NCBI GenBank assembly: GCA_026724425.1
Contig: JAIUCV010000011.1
Location: 2,873,501 to 2,937,500, forward strand
DNA: 64,000 nucleotides
Direction of reading: 5' to 3'
Source: Erythrophleum ivorense
Lineage: Eukaryota > Streptophyta > Magnoliopsida > Fabales > Fabaceae
A program made the translations under genes and the position numbers. Within the stretch, counting starts at the first letter, position 1. The number at the start of each line of letters is the position of its first letter. A model generated the notes under the pieces. The model was not told the DNA's origin and made no database searches. It was given only the letters and a program-made list of their open reading frames with translations. Below are positions 12,830 to 25,067 of the stretch, piece after piece.

Positions 12830-13783
12830 TCATATCATGGCTCCCGCTACAAATGCAACTCCAAGAGCAAGACGGACCCACATTACCTCTACCTTCAAAC
12901 TCATGGAACTGTCCGCCGGAACGGCATCACCATTATTGTCACTATTATCAGCAACACTACTTTGATCACCTCCGGCTGACTTAGTTTTATCAGATTTAGG
13001 CGAATCTCCTTTCGCTCCCGCTGGCCCCGGTGCCGGTGCAGCAGCCTTGGGAAGCACGATGTCAAGTGGAAGAAGCACCTTGTCCACCTGATATATAGCA
13101 AGCTTGTTGTCCGTATACACGGCACCCGTAACGGAGGCGTTGACGGCGCCGGTGGTCATGCTGATCTGGTTGCCGCCGTATGTGGTGACGTTGAGTTGAA
13201 GCCTTTTGGGGTTGTCGCCGGCCTGAGTCTGAACGGGGTTGGTGAGGGTATCGAAGTTGGAGATAGAGATGAAGGAAGAAATAGTATGGAACTGTAAAAG
13301 CTCCACCTTTTGCCTGTCATTGAGAGAGTTAAGAAAGCCTGCTTTTAATTTGGAGAAGGCGGCGTCCTCAGGGGCGAAAATGGTCAATCCGCCGGAGCCG
13401 GAGGTGGCTAGTTGAGAATTGAGCTGGTTAATTAATTGGGTTGTCTTGAGGAGGCGGATGAGGACGGAGAATCTCTTGGCCTTCCTGAGTATCTGGACAA
13501 TGTCAAGGGAGGGAGCTTTAGGAACTACTCGTGCGGGTGCAGGGGCACCACTGGGTGTGACTGGTACCAGGGGAACAGTACTAAACCCCGGGGCAGGGGC
13601 TGTGGCCGGCGGAGATGTGGCCGGCAGAGATGTGGGCGGCGATGTAGGTGGCGATGTTGGGATAGGGGGAGTTGCTGCCGGAGCTTGAACCGGAGATAGC
13701 TGGGCTGAGGTGGTGGTAGTGGAATGGAACACGATAAGCAGGATTAGTAGTGAGGCGGAGAAAAGAGAAACCTTGGTAGTCAT
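12830..13783 (-). CDS. Fasciclin-like arabinogalactan protein (FLA), intact, single exon
   Basis: Encodes 317 residues. FLAs are secreted, heavily O-glycosylated cell-wall/plasma-membrane proteins with FAS1 adhesion domains. Parts in order: signal peptide (about 1-27, ending TTTTSAQ); an unusually long Pro/Ser/Thr-rich AGP segment (about 28-90, with repeated SPPTS and SPPAT units); one FAS1 domain (about 93-235) with H1 motif LTIFAPEDAAF, central LLQFHTI and H2 motif LAIYQVDKVLLP; several N-glycosylation sites (NVT, NAS); a second Ala/Pro/Ser region; and a hydrophobic C-terminus (LALGVAFVAGAMI) typical of a GPI signal. The single-FAS1 layout fits group A (FLA11/12-like). It is the most divergent member of the local cluster and lacks the -175 and -300 promoter boxes shared by the others, but has an exact AC-I element. 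Confidence 0.95.
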   Translation of the reverse strand: MTTKVSLFSASLLILLIVFHSTTTTSAQLSPVQAPAATPPIPTSPPTSPPTSLPATSPPATAPAPGFSTVPLVPVTPSGAPAPARVVPKAPSLDIVQILRKAKRFSVLIRLLKTTQLINQLNSQLATSGSGGLTIFAPEDAAFSKLKAGFLNSLNDRQKVELLQFHTISSFISISNFDTLTNPVQTQAGDNPKRLQLNVTTYGGNQISMTTGAVNASVTGAVYTDNKLAIYQVDKVLLPLDIVLPKAAAPAPGPAGAKGDSPKSDKTKSAGGDQSSVADNSDNNGDAVPADSSMSLKVEVMWVRLALGVAFVAGAMI

Positions 13784-13872
13784 TTTAGTGTGTTAGGATG
13801 AATAATTTGGAAAAGAATGCTACACTTCGAGACTAGCCAGTTGGTGTGAGGAAATTAGAGAGAAAGGGGTGG

Positions 13873-13880
13873 CTTTTATT
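13873..13880 (-). promoter_or_regulatory. TATA-like box of the first FLA gene
   Basis: On the minus strand this reads AATAAAAG, about 90 bp upstream of the ATG, the position where the other FLA copies carry their TATA-like box. Confidence 0.45.
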
Positions 13881-13900
13881 GAGTTTGGGAGAATGGGATA

Positions 13901-13907
13901 GGTAGGT
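13901..13907 (-). promoter_or_regulatory. AC-I element (ACCTACC) upstream of FLA
   Basis: An exact ACCTACC on the minus strand, about 20 bp upstream of the TATA-like box. AC elements are established targets of R2R3-MYBs (MYB46/83 and relatives) in xylem and secondary walls. The same heptamer sits in the matching place in two other FLA copies. Confidence 0.5.
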
Positions 13908-13909
13908 AC

Positions 13910-14823
13910 AAGGTTTAATTGGAGCTAAAAGTTGAGTTTGGAGATTATGTCTCCTTAACTATTTTGGAAAGGTGTTGCATGATTGATAGGTTAGTGATGA
14001 TTGAGATATTTGGGAATGAAAATAGAAACCCAATTTGGAAAAAAAATAGTGAAAATGAAACCGTTTTGGTTTTTTCAGGTTACAATCATTTGGATGGATG
14101 TATTATATCAGAATGTAAATTAAAAGGTGGGAGTTCTGTATATATAAAGGTTGAATATTTCCATCAATGAGGATGGAAAGTAACCAAATTATTAATAATA
14201 TCCGGATTAGTGTGGCATTGTCTCACAGGTTTTGGTAAGGATTGGAGAACTAAAAATCATACCTCAGACCTACCATACTATCACACTATCATCCCACCAA
14301 TTTCTCCTCATTCGAAAACCAATGATATTCAGAGAGTAATCTTTAATTGATCAAGGTATATTTTCTTTTGTTCTTTTACTTCTTGAGTTTTATGTTTTCT
14401 TCCATCAACTATCAAGCAAAAATAAATCAAAATGTTAGGCTGTCATATTTCTGTTCTATCAGAAAACATAACGGCACTATCTTACTCATATGGGCTTAGT
14501 TTCTCGTGGAGTCAACAAATTTAAATGAGATTGTATATGTCTCGTATTTGTCCTTTGCTTAATTTTAGGCTATCATATTTTTTTCTTGGGCTCATTAATG
14601 GAAATAAGTAAGCACTTAGGCCTGGTATATGAAGAGACGCAGTTGATCTTGCTTAATTAGGCCATCGTAATTTTTGTTTCCAAACACTTTACATATCTTT
14701 ACCTAGTGATATTTGGGAGTTTAAAGGGAATAAAATGCGTCCTGAACCTCTACCCGCCTTTTGTCTACCCCGCGCCTGCCCTTCTTGCAAAACGACACAG
14801 TTTTGTGTTAAAAATGTTAGTGT
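13910..14823. other. Spacer between FLA and the MULE
   Basis: No gene recognised. The sequence is moderately AT-rich. The proximal part is the distal FLA promoter; the rest leads up to the left end of the MULE. Confidence 0.4.
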
Positions 14824-14839
14824 TCAAATCTTAGCCGTT

Positions 14840-14880
14840 CAATCTGAAGCATAATCCTAACCGTTTGTTCCTTTTTAACT
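14840..14880 (+). repeat. Left inverted repeat of the MULE
   Basis: It matches the reverse complement of 19140-19180 at 38 of 41 positions; the three differences are all C/T. It lies about 1.6 kb from the transposase 3' end. Confidence 0.8.
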
Positions 14881-15486
14881 TATAGTTTTTTTCCTTGTTT
14901 CTCATTGTCGCTGCGCGAAGGTTTTTTCCTCTTATCTCATTCTCGCTGTGCCAAGCCTCTTTCCTCTTTTCTCACCTCTCACTATGGTCGAACTGGATGA
15001 ACGAAAAAAGGAGACGAAGAGATTGAGAAAGCTTGCAATTCTTTAGATTTTCGTTCTATTTGTATTTGAGTTATTTTCTATTTTCTTTCATCTCTATCGA
15101 ATACCCATATTTGGTCCAATCAGAAATAATTCTATCATTTCTGTATTCGCAATTCAATATACATGGATATATACCACATATATATTTTCAATTATCTAAT
15201 AAATTACTTAATGAAAGTAGATTATCTTTCCATTCATTTCAAAACTTCCATGATCTCTTCATGAACCAAACATGAATCTTTCGATTCATTTGGCTCTCAC
15301 GCTCAATTACTTATGGGAACTTGTGGGAGAGGAACTTAGGAATATCAATCTTCATTTCTTCTTTTCTTCTAAAATTAAGAATTGATTGGGACTGTTCGGC
15401 CAATTTGATACATTGTGTTTTCTTTCTTGCAAAAAAAATCACAGATCTAGCTGAAATTTTTTGCTTTACTAAAATGGATTAAGATT

Positions 15487-15860
15487 GTCGGTGCAGGGAT
15501 AAAATTAACAATAAAGAAACTAGTATGATTTTGAATTAAAGTTCACTGAATATGTACATTGAAATTGTTGGTGCAGGGACAAAATTAACAATAAAGAAAC
15601 TAGCATGATATTGAACCGAAGCTTTTGGTGATGCTGGACAAAAAATTGTCATGGTATTGAACTGAAATCCATCTATTGCTATTGATGGTGCACTGCTGAA
15701 CACAAAACTGTCATAATATTGAATAGAAAACTGTCCATTGTTGTTGTTGTAGCAAGGCTGAACAAAAAACTGTGATGGTGCTGAACAAAAAGCTGTCATG
15801 GAACAAAACAAGAAATTATCCATTGCTCTTGATGCTACACTAAGATTGAAGAAATTCATC
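15487..15860. repeat. Degenerate tandem repeats in the 3' part of the MULE
   Basis: A segment of about 55 bp (GTGCAGGGA[T/C]AAAATTAACAA...) occurs at about 15490 and again at about 15570, period near 82 bp. It is followed by shorter degenerate units containing ACAAAAAACTGTCATGG-like text up to about 15860. The block lies where a FAR1-type transposase would have its low-complexity C-terminal exon. It may be old coding repeats or 3' UTR; no intact frame survives. Confidence 0.55.
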
Positions 15861-16487
15861 ACTTTGCAAATTGTTGGTGCACTACCTAGTAGGACAAGAT
15901 ACGACAACAATCTGGTGCAGCTGTAATGATCTTTCAGGGACAAGATGCTCACTTTGCAAGTTGAATGATGCACCTATTTGTGATAGGAAAAGACTGTCAA
16001 CAGAATGATGTTGTAATGAAATATTGATTTGTAATTGTAATGATTAGTAACGTTATTGTAAATAAAAGAAATGTATTGTAACTTGTTCTGTTGTAAGCAT
16101 AATGATATTGCATTTTAATAAAATTTTTGCTATTCTTTTCTCAATACCATTAGTTATTGCTTGATTGAAGTGTATTGATTCTAGTGATTCCAGGTTGCTG
16201 ACAAGTTGTTCCTACATTATGAGCAAAATATAATTAATGCAAACATTGAAATAATATTAAAACTTAGTTTGATATAAAAGTCCATCAAGTTGCTGTCAAG
16301 TTACCATCAGCATTAAAGTATAACTCATTTGACTTCCATTTAGATTAAGGCATGGATACATTACTTCATATTGAAATGGTAGAGGTGGTGCTGAGTTGGA
16401 TATAACTTGTGGCATTTTAGTTACCTACAATGTAAAAAAATTAGCATTGAACATTATTATGTGACAACACAAAATAGAAAAAAATAT

Positions 16488-18631
16488 ACCATTTCTTCAG
16501 GTGCTTGGGAAGATTTTCCTTTCCTCCTTTTCTTACTAGATTTTTTTGATATTTCTTCATTCGCTTGTAAAGATTTCATATTTCTTTTGTTTTGTTTTAA
16601 CTCATCAATCCAACTCTTTAGTCACCTTTTTCTTTTTTTCCTCTCTTTCTTCTTGAAACCTTTAGGAGGGTTGGTGGAAGTTTCACCTTCAAAACACTCT
16701 ATTGGAGGGTAATTGGAGGGTTCCCACTCAGGAAGAACGCATATGGAAAGAATCTCATTAACTTTCCTATTAAGGTTCAACACTTCCTTATATACAATGG
16801 CAAAAGCCTCTACACTTTTTGATGCTTTAGTAGCAAGTCTTATAAGTATAGGACATAATTGTTTATAACATATTGAACTTTCCATTTTAGGATCTGCTTG
16901 AATCTCGTTCCCTTGAATATCATGTACAATCCCACATCTTGCTTCCCTTGTCCACCTCTTCATTATATACTTTTCAGGCATTTCAAAAATGTCCAGGTGT
17001 GTATATATCCTCAATATATGGCAACAAAATATTCCACATTTCTCAAACTTCCTATAACTACAATTGTTGGACCTGTCAATGCTATCATAATTAACTTTCC
17101 ATTCTCCTCTTTCACCAACCATTCCAAGCACATATTCATATACAGGTTTTGTCTCATCTTTCTCTTTTATAGTACAAGCACATCTTAAGTCCCATTCACG
17201 TTGAAGCAAATCAAATACAATGGGAGTATAAACTTGAGAGAGTTGTCTCAACACAGGTGCACTTTGGATAACCATTCTTGGTAGTTTCTCACGCATTTCA
17301 AAATCAAGTTTCAACTCATTATATCGTTTATCTTCCACCACCTTTTCAAACATCTTGAAGAATTCATTGATATCAAGGTTGGGTTGCATGTAACATTTTA
17401 GTGATGCGTTAACACTTTCACTGAGTTGGGTGCTCCGCATACCAAGAGTGAAAAAATGTTTCATGTAGCAAATAGCTCATTTCTCATTTAACTTGTATAT
17501 AGAGGATAACCAAGTGTTGTCTTCAACATTGTAATCTGATAATAATTTCTTCCATGCATCCTCAAACTCATTTTCATCTTGGTAGCCATACATGCATTTA
17601 TTAAACTCTGTCAAAAAATGTGATTTATCTTTCATTAAATTGCCAAGATGCTTTAAGCCATTTTGATTAATATGTCATGTGCACAGCCTATGTTTCACAT
17701 TTGGCATTACTTCTTGCAGTACTCTTGCCATTGCTTGATCTTGATTCGTGAAAACAGTTTATGGTAACTTTTGTTTGTGTGCCTACATGAACGTTTCAAA
17801 GAGCCACTTAAAGGACTCTATGGTCTCATCATATAACAATACAGCACCAAATATTACTGCTCCTCTATGATGGTTGAAACCAGAAAAAATAGCGAGGGGC
17901 CTATGATCACGATTGGTACAGTATGTTGTATCCAACAAAACCACATCTCCAAAATAAAAATAATTGATCAACATCTTTGCATCTACCCAAAAGACATTTG
18001 TTATTTGCTCATCTTGATCCATCTGATATGCATGATAGAAAGATGAATTATTTATCAACTGTTGTTGGAAATATTGTAATAGACACCCAACTTCTCCATA
18101 TGCCATTTCTCGTTGCCTCCTAGAACTTAAATATTTTCTTACATCCTCTCTAATAAACCCTAAATTAGCCCTTCTTCCTGCATGTTTGCTCATTAGATCA
18201 AATGATGCTTTTGGTTGTAGCCCAGCATCATGTGCCACCTCTAGTTCATAGGTTTGAACTTTCGTTAGTCTACGTTGGGATGCTAGAAGATGCACTGACT
18301 CTTGAGGATGCAAAGGATGATTATGCTCATCAACAAAGTCACTGATTCTATACTTCCCATTTACCCATTTAACTGTCATCGTTGCTTTGCACCTTGTTCC
18401 AGTCTCTAGTCGAGGGTTTTTGGTTTTATAATCTCTTTTGTCTGGCCTTCACACTCCTTCTTTGCAACATACATGTTTATAACAAATAATTGAGCTATCT
18501 TTTTTACTCTTAGTGAACTTATGCTTTATGATGCTGAATTTAATTCTACTGCCATAACCATTCCAAAATTGCCATACTTCCTCTAAATTTTCAAACTCAA
18601 TACCTAGTTGAGGAGTTAAATTGATATCCAT
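16488..18631 (-). pseudogene. FAR1-related MULE transposase pseudogene, six in-frame stops, no frameshift
   Basis: FAR1-like proteins derive from MULE transposases. In one continuous frame one reads an N-terminal FAR1 region (GIEFENLEEVWQFWNGYG; later ISDFVDEHNHPLHPQ), a MULE transposase core (VVLLDTTYCTNRDHRPLAIF; TVFTNQDQAMARV, with two catalytic-type Asp), a conserved segment (FFTLGMRSTQLSESVNA) and a SWIM-like finger (NCSYRKFEKCGIFCCHIL, where the CxC is CSY). Stops fall at 18451-18449, 17785-17783, 17761-17759, 17677-17675, 17479-17477 and 16624-16622, all in the same frame. After the last stop the frame continues with Lys-rich sequence to a possible donor near 16488; a further C-terminal exon (MPQVISNSAPPLPFQYEV) lies near 16310-16423. 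It cannot make a full transposase. Confidence 0.88.
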
Positions 18632-19139
18632 CAAAGTTAAATCTAAAAAAAATGCAAATACCACTTAATCAACAAAAACTAATTGCCAAAAAATTGCAAA
18701 TATATTTGAAACAAAAAGAAATTATTTCTATCTGATAAAAAAATTAAACCTTTGAAATATAAGATAAAACTATTATTGTATCCTCACAGATATTGATAAA
18801 AATTTATAATATGAACATAAAATGGCCAAAATACATCTCTAGAACAAAAATATGAAACAAAAATGCACTATAAACTCTAAACACTGATATAACAGTTCCC
18901 AACCTTCATAAAATATATCCTATTTTTTCCCTTTTCAAAACAATTTATACAAAATTCTAAATAATATATTTTTAATCACATTATAGCTATTTTCTATCTT
19001 TTCCCCGCCAATAAACATCGAAAATGCCTTTACAATGATGCTTGATATGCTTTATGAACCATAGAGTATTTTCCCACGCTGACTTTGTTCTTCCTTTTTG
19101 AAAAAACACGATTTGATTTGTGGAGGAGGAAGAAATTTG

Positions 19140-19180
19140 AGTTAAAAAGAAACAGACAGTTAGGATTATGCTTCAGATTG
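19140..19180 (-). repeat. Right inverted repeat of the MULE
   Basis: Partner of 14840-14880 in inverted orientation, about 500 bp upstream of the transposase start. Confidence 0.8.
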
Positions 19181-19196
19181 GCGGGCAAAGGTTCGA

Positions 19197-22072
19197 GATG
19201 TGAATAAAATTGAGTAGCTCATAATAGAATGGAATGAAAAAATAATAAATAAAATGAAAAGACATGTGTCATTTTATTTTAGGAATTTAATAAGCAAAGG
19301 AAAGTAAAAAATATACCTAGAAAGAGGTGAATCTGTACTTGCAGTAAAATGATTTTAAGGTAATATTTGCTTTTTAATATGTTAAGATGATTAAATTGAG
19401 TAATACCAATAATAAAAATAAATGATCAAATAGAATAAATGAAAATAAGATATGAAAACTTAAGTTTTAGAATCTCGAAAAAATTTTAGTTAACTATAAT
19501 TGGATTTAGTCAACTAAAATTTAACATAATTAAACAAAAATGAAGTAAGGGAGAATATCCAGTTAACTAATGCTAGATTTAGTTGATTGAGACTCAATTT
19601 TAACATAACTAGAAACAAAACAAATCAAGGGATAGGGATGAAACAAAACCCTTGTCTTACGTCTAGTCCTTTTAAAATTTTAAGGGATTTTCTTTAAAAA
19701 AAAATCAGTTACACAACAACAATACACACTTAAGTTTGAGTTGACCATCAACTCTTATGATAGATTTCACTCAGCTAATCCAACAACTGATTTTCCTAAC
19801 TTTTGGAAAGATTTTCAACAAATAAGAACTAATCTTATAATCCTTATCAAGAAAGGATTTTATATGCTCACTTAAACTCTCAAAAGTATTAAACTAGACA
19901 CAAACCTAGAATAAAAGAAAATGAAATATAATAAGCATAAAGAGAACTACAATATAATCTTAAACTTTCTTTTTTAATTTCTGTGTCACCTTTGTCTATT
20001 TGCACTCCCTTTTATTGCACATTAAACTAAAGATGTGACCAATATAAAATACAAAAAAATCCCATACCCATAAGCCTAACCATCCATAAACCTTAATATA
20101 ACTTTTAATTCATGGTTAAATTCAATAACATAATTCCAATGCTTCTTTCATTCTTATATATTTCAATCTTACACAATTTGTCATAATTATATCAAATTAT
20201 ATTGATTGTTATTTAAAATCTAATCAAATGTCCCTTGTAGAACAAATATCTCAAATTTATCTACAACATTAAGCCCCGTCAACAAATGTTATCAAAATTA
20301 GAATGTACTAGCTGGTTCAACCAAAAAATTAGTTAACTAGCCACCGGTCTGATTTGGAATTGTCTCAGAAATGGTTAAACTTAGTCAAGAACCAAATTGA
20401 ACTTGGTCACTTCAGCATGGTTGAGCAATGCCTCCATTGAGCCAAAATGCATCTTTAATTGTATTGTGCAATGTTTAATATAAAATATTTTTTATTGGTC
20501 TATTTTATACCAGCAAAATGACCAAAGTTGATTCAAACCTTAACCATAGATATGGTGAATAACATGTTTTCCATTAAATCACAATTGTTGTCTTATCTAA
20601 AATTGCAAAGTTTTAATATAATAAATAAGAAATAAAAATGAAATTCATATGATTTTTATTAAAAATATGTAAATATATTTTAAACAAGTTAAAAATTAAA
20701 TATTATGTCATGTTTGATTTTTTTTATGTATAATAAGTTATAAAATGTTTTAAAAGTTATTAATATTTACTTGTTATTATTTATTATCTTAAAATTTTAA
20801 TATAAAAAATAAAAAATATATATTTGATTATCACTAATTCAATCACAATTTAATTATAATTGAACTAATAAATTAATAATTTCACTAGTTTAATAACCAT
20901 TCTGATTTTAAAAACATTATCGTTAATGCTGCAAGAAAAGCTTTGCTTTCAACTTTAAAATTAATTTCAGAGGATATACAATAAGGCAAGGATCTTACTT
21001 GTTGATTGTGGAGTAAACTCTAAAATACAAGCATATACATATAAAAACAACAGTTCATTAATATTGGACAAACTAATTGCCAACTATTCACTAACAACTC
21101 TTTCAAACCACACTAGAGGAGCATTGAAAATAATTCTCTATATGCAAAAATAAATCATAGAATAAGCCATAATACTCAATAAGTAGAAGATAAAGTGTAA
21201 TAACTAAAGGGATAAATAAGTACGGAATTTTTTTTTTATAAATGAGAATAGATTTTTACATAATAGTAAATAACAAAAATTTTTAAATATGGAAAGGCAT
21301 GCAATAAATTTTATGGTAATTCAAATTTGCAAATATATAAATAGAAAAAAAATATGAAAAATTAGACTAAATAAGAAGTTGAAGGATTTTAAGTTAGTAT
21401 AAAATTAGTCTATTACATTAGTGATGAAACAAAAAGTAAGGAATGTATATACATTTAATATTATAACCAAGATGAATAATTAATAAGAGATAATTATGAA
21501 AAATAATTAAATTTCGTAAAAGAAATAAAAATCAAATTCAAACATTTTAAAATTTAATGCTAAATAAAAAATGATTGTACACTAAAAACAATTTAATGAA
21601 ATGCTTCATTAAAAAGGTCTGTACAGAACTCTAAGTCTAAGATATATTACTAATGTGGGCACACAACCCATGAGGATAAATAACTATAAATTTAATCTCA
21701 AAGCACTATAAGCAAAAATCATAAGTAAGACTACTACTATTGTCCTTATTTATTATTATCCCTAGAACCTCTAAACATTCAAAGAGCATCTAATTTAGTA
21801 CCTTTCAAACACTCAGTCAGAGAAACCATGTGACAATATCTAAGGTGCACCGAGGGCCAACAATATTACTGTTAGCAACTAGTATTAAGCACAATCCTAC
21901 TTTATATATATATATATATTTATACACTAAGTAAAATTTGTGTAGAAATTTTTTTTAGATAACTTATCTATAATAAAATTCCATAATTAATAATACATCA
22001 TTTCATAATCTTAAACATTTAAGCAAGTTTATAAAACATATCAAGGTAATTTATCCCTTTCAAATTTCTGAA
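19197..22072. other. AT-rich spacer between two transposons
   Basis: No gene recognised. The sequence is AT-rich with short simple repeats (TA run near 21904-21919). There is no long open frame on either strand. Probably old transposon debris. Confidence 0.45.
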
Positions 22073-23951
22073 TGTAACACGTTTAGTTAATATCAATTCA
22101 TATTTATTTAATAATACAAGCAAATGTGGCATATTGTAGGCTAAAAGATATAGTAATATACAAACAAGAATCACTACTTAGAATGCTTATCCTATGAACA
22201 TACAGAGTTCAACCAAAATAGATAAGGTAAAAATAGAAGGAATGTTAAAAGCACAACATACTTTATAGTTTACTTACAATGATTGTCGAACAATAATGGT
22301 CTCTCAACACTAAACCACCATCAAATCCCTCCGATAGGAATATCCAAGAGATTCCTAAAACACAATCATATTATTTTATTTATGTATTTATTATTATTTA
22401 TTCATTTTGACTCAATTAATTTTTATCTTCCCTGTTACTTAATCAATTTAACCATTCTACACTTAGTTTAAATCCTACCTAATAAATTCCTATTCTAGCA
22501 TTCACCTTAGTTTACTATTTAACTTATTTTAGTTAAATTTATTATTTAATTAGTTTCTTACTCCCGATATTACTTGTCTCAATTCATTTTTCATGATAGT
22601 TTATAATTAGGCCTAAATCCTACCAAGATTTAAGTGAAAGGAGATCAAACAAAAGGTAAGTGACCTTAGCTAAAATCCATGATGCCCAACACCTTCCATA
22701 CTTCAATAACAATCCGCCCAAGACCCCCAATGTATCTTCATGGCCAAAAAAGAAAAGAAAGGTGAAACATGAAATTTTAAATCATGAAAATGTCTACTCA
22801 AATTGTTCAAGATTTTTAAAATCACAATAAGGCATTAGATGAATGAAGAAATTGGAAGACCCAAGAATTAAATATGCTCACTTAAGGGAAAATATGACAA
22901 TTCAACTTAGTGTGTTATGGCCAAGAGAATGAGGGACCAACTTAAACAATTTCATCTTACAAAAATAGAAGGATCAATCACATGACAAGTAGCTAAAACT
23001 CAAAGGACCAAACAAAATAATAAAAAATGAGACAGTACAAAAAATGAAAATAAAATGCTGCATATGGAGAAGAAGCACATTGGAACTTTTGATAAGATAA
23101 CAACCACTTTGGCCAACAATGGCAAAGAAAAATAGAACACATTACTGCATCCAAAAACGAAAGAAGTTATCATGCAAGGAAAAGAAGAAAAAGGTGGAGA
23201 TGGCAGTCTTAACATGAACACTAGCTAGCTAAAAAGCCTGAGCTTAAAGTAATAGTTGAAGAAATTTTGTAGTAGCACCACAAGACCAAAACAAATCATG
23301 GAGATTAAAAAGCAAAGTAGATGATAACAAGAATGCTAGAGACCCACGAAGTAGCAGTAATGATAAAGAACCAAAAAAAATTAATGAACAAAGCATGATC
23401 AAAAGCAAGAAGGAGCTACATGAAATGACCAAATGATGAAGGAAAAGCTAAAAGTTTAGGTGTGATACCAAGCAAAAATTGGGTCTCTTCTTTAAAATTT
23501 AGATAAGGGTAAGTGACACAAGAAGCTTTTGCTTACTCTAAATAAGACATGTGACTTGAGTTGACAAAGAAGGAGGGTGATAAAGGATGTAGTGAAAATG
23601 AAGGATCATTAAAAAATAAAAAATAAAAGAAATAAAATTTCTTATTATTCTTATAATTATTATTAATATTAATTTTTAAGTCAATTAGGAAATTTGGCAA
23701 TTTAGAAGGAGAAAAATGTAAGATAATGGAAGGAATCATCAAAATGAACTTAGCTATTTTAGAATATGGGTCCTAAGGAAATGAATTATTAAAAGTTAAC
23801 CACTAAAGCTACCACAAGTTTGCATCTAGATTTCCCTTCAAATAAATTTTATTTCATACTTAAGCTAGGTTATTTTAATTAAATTCTTCTTATCATCATC
23901 ATTATTTTAAATCTCAATTAAAATTATATTTGTAAGTTTAAGGGTGTTACA
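22073..23951 (-). mobile_element. Probable Gypsy-type solo LTR
   Basis: Read on the minus strand, the segment opens TGTAACACCCTTAAACTT and closes AAACGTGTTACA. It therefore has TG...CA ends inside an 8-bp inverted repeat (TGTAACAC/GTGTTACA), the usual form of many plant Gypsy LTRs. It is 1.88 kb with no coding content. The 5-bp flanks (CTGAA left, CTTTT right) do not match, so it is either not a simple solo LTR or the duplication has decayed or recombined. No internal retroelement domains were seen on either side. Confidence 0.5.
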
Positions 23952-24639
23952 CTTTTACAAGTTCAACTTCCTTAAATAGCTATTACACATATCTTTATTG
24001 TAGATGCTCTAATACTACTTCTTGAAAGAACAAATTTGATACTAAGAGGCAAGTAATGTAGCTACTTTTGGCCCAATGTAGTAAGGAGATTGTGCTCCAT
24101 CTCCTTAGTCTTGTTTTGTTTATGTTATAGTACTATAAATGAGGCAAGATAGGGGCTTTTTTTTTTTTTCCCTTTTGTGTATCTCTTCTTAATAAATGCT
24201 TTTAATTGTTTTCATTAAATGCTACAAGACATTGTCAGTATAGGAAGGAGATAAATAAATATAAAAATATCATTTTAACCAAGGAAAAAGATGATTTAGA
24301 CAAAAGACAAAGTGCTTTTTTTTATTTGCAATTATAATGTAACATTATGTTTCTTTTATGTTTAGCCTTTGTCAGATGGTTCCTTAATAAGAATAAAGCA
24401 ATAGATTTTCATTCTTTTTGTCCAAAATTGGTTCATGCAAGCCTTTAGAATGCTTTTCTAAAATAATTTGAAATGAATTAATTGTTAAAGTTATTTCACA
24501 TCTTTTTCATTTGGGTTATAAGCATTTTACTTAATGCCTCTAATTTGTCTTTTATTAGTATCAAAATTAGATTGGGCCGTTTTTAAAATTATTGGGCTAA
24601 CAAAAGGGAGTTATTAATAGAATTGAATGACTTATAAAT

Positions 24640-25067
24640 GTTTTTTAACATTATCCTTATCACTAAAACATCATTCTAACAAGTTTTTGAATAAAAAAAG
24701 ATATAATTGTAATTATACTATTTGTCCATTTCATTCCTTCCCTAACTCCCAATTTGGAAAGACAAAAAAATTTTGATTTCAAGTGATAAAAAAGGGTGTT
24801 AGAACCCCTACTTTGTCATTCTATGTCATCCAAAAAAAATTCCTAAGTAAAAATTTACCATAAATTGACTATTACACTCCTTTCCTTCACAAACCTTTAA
24901 TTAGGAGAGACAAAAAAAAATTTGGATTTCAAGTGACAAAAAAGGTCTTAAAATCCTTACTTTTCCATTATATGTCACCTAAAAAAAATACTCCCAAATA
25001 AGTATTTGCTGTAAAATGACCATTACACTCCTTTTCTTTGATTTATTATCATCCATCCAAACATAGC
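24640..25067. mobile_element. 5'-truncated MITE related to the element at 41378-42195
   Basis: The right end is CCAAACATAGC followed by TTA (25068-25070), the complement of the GGCTATGTTTGG terminus of the MITE at 41378. Internal text is also shared (TTATCCTTAT; CTCCCAATTTGG[A/G]...GACAAAAAAATT). The left terminus is missing. Inside are two direct copies of a unit of about 150 bp (about 24733-24883 and 24884-25040). Confidence 0.55.

Larger units (their letters stand above)
14824..19196 (-). mobile_element. Mutator-like element (MULE) with decayed FAR1-like transposase
   Basis: Two inverted copies of a 41-bp segment (14840-14880 and 19140-19180, 38 of 41 identical, beginning CAATCTGAAGCATAATCC when read inward) bracket about 4.3 kb that contains a FAR1-type MULE transposase pseudogene. 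Weaker similarity continues about 16 bp outward at both ends. No clear 9-bp target duplication was found, so the true ends may lie further out and the coordinates are approximate. Size, inverted ends and transposase class agree with an autonomous MULE that has since died. Confidence 0.72.

Noticed and set aside
13419..13699. Gly/Ala/Arg-rich plus-strand ORFs
   Set aside because: Antisense of the Pro-rich AGP-coding segment of FLA; compositional artefact.
15536..15973. 145-codon minus-strand ORF near the MULE 3' end
   Set aside because: It follows degenerate tandem repeats and shows no transposase motif in that frame. Kept only as repeat evidence.
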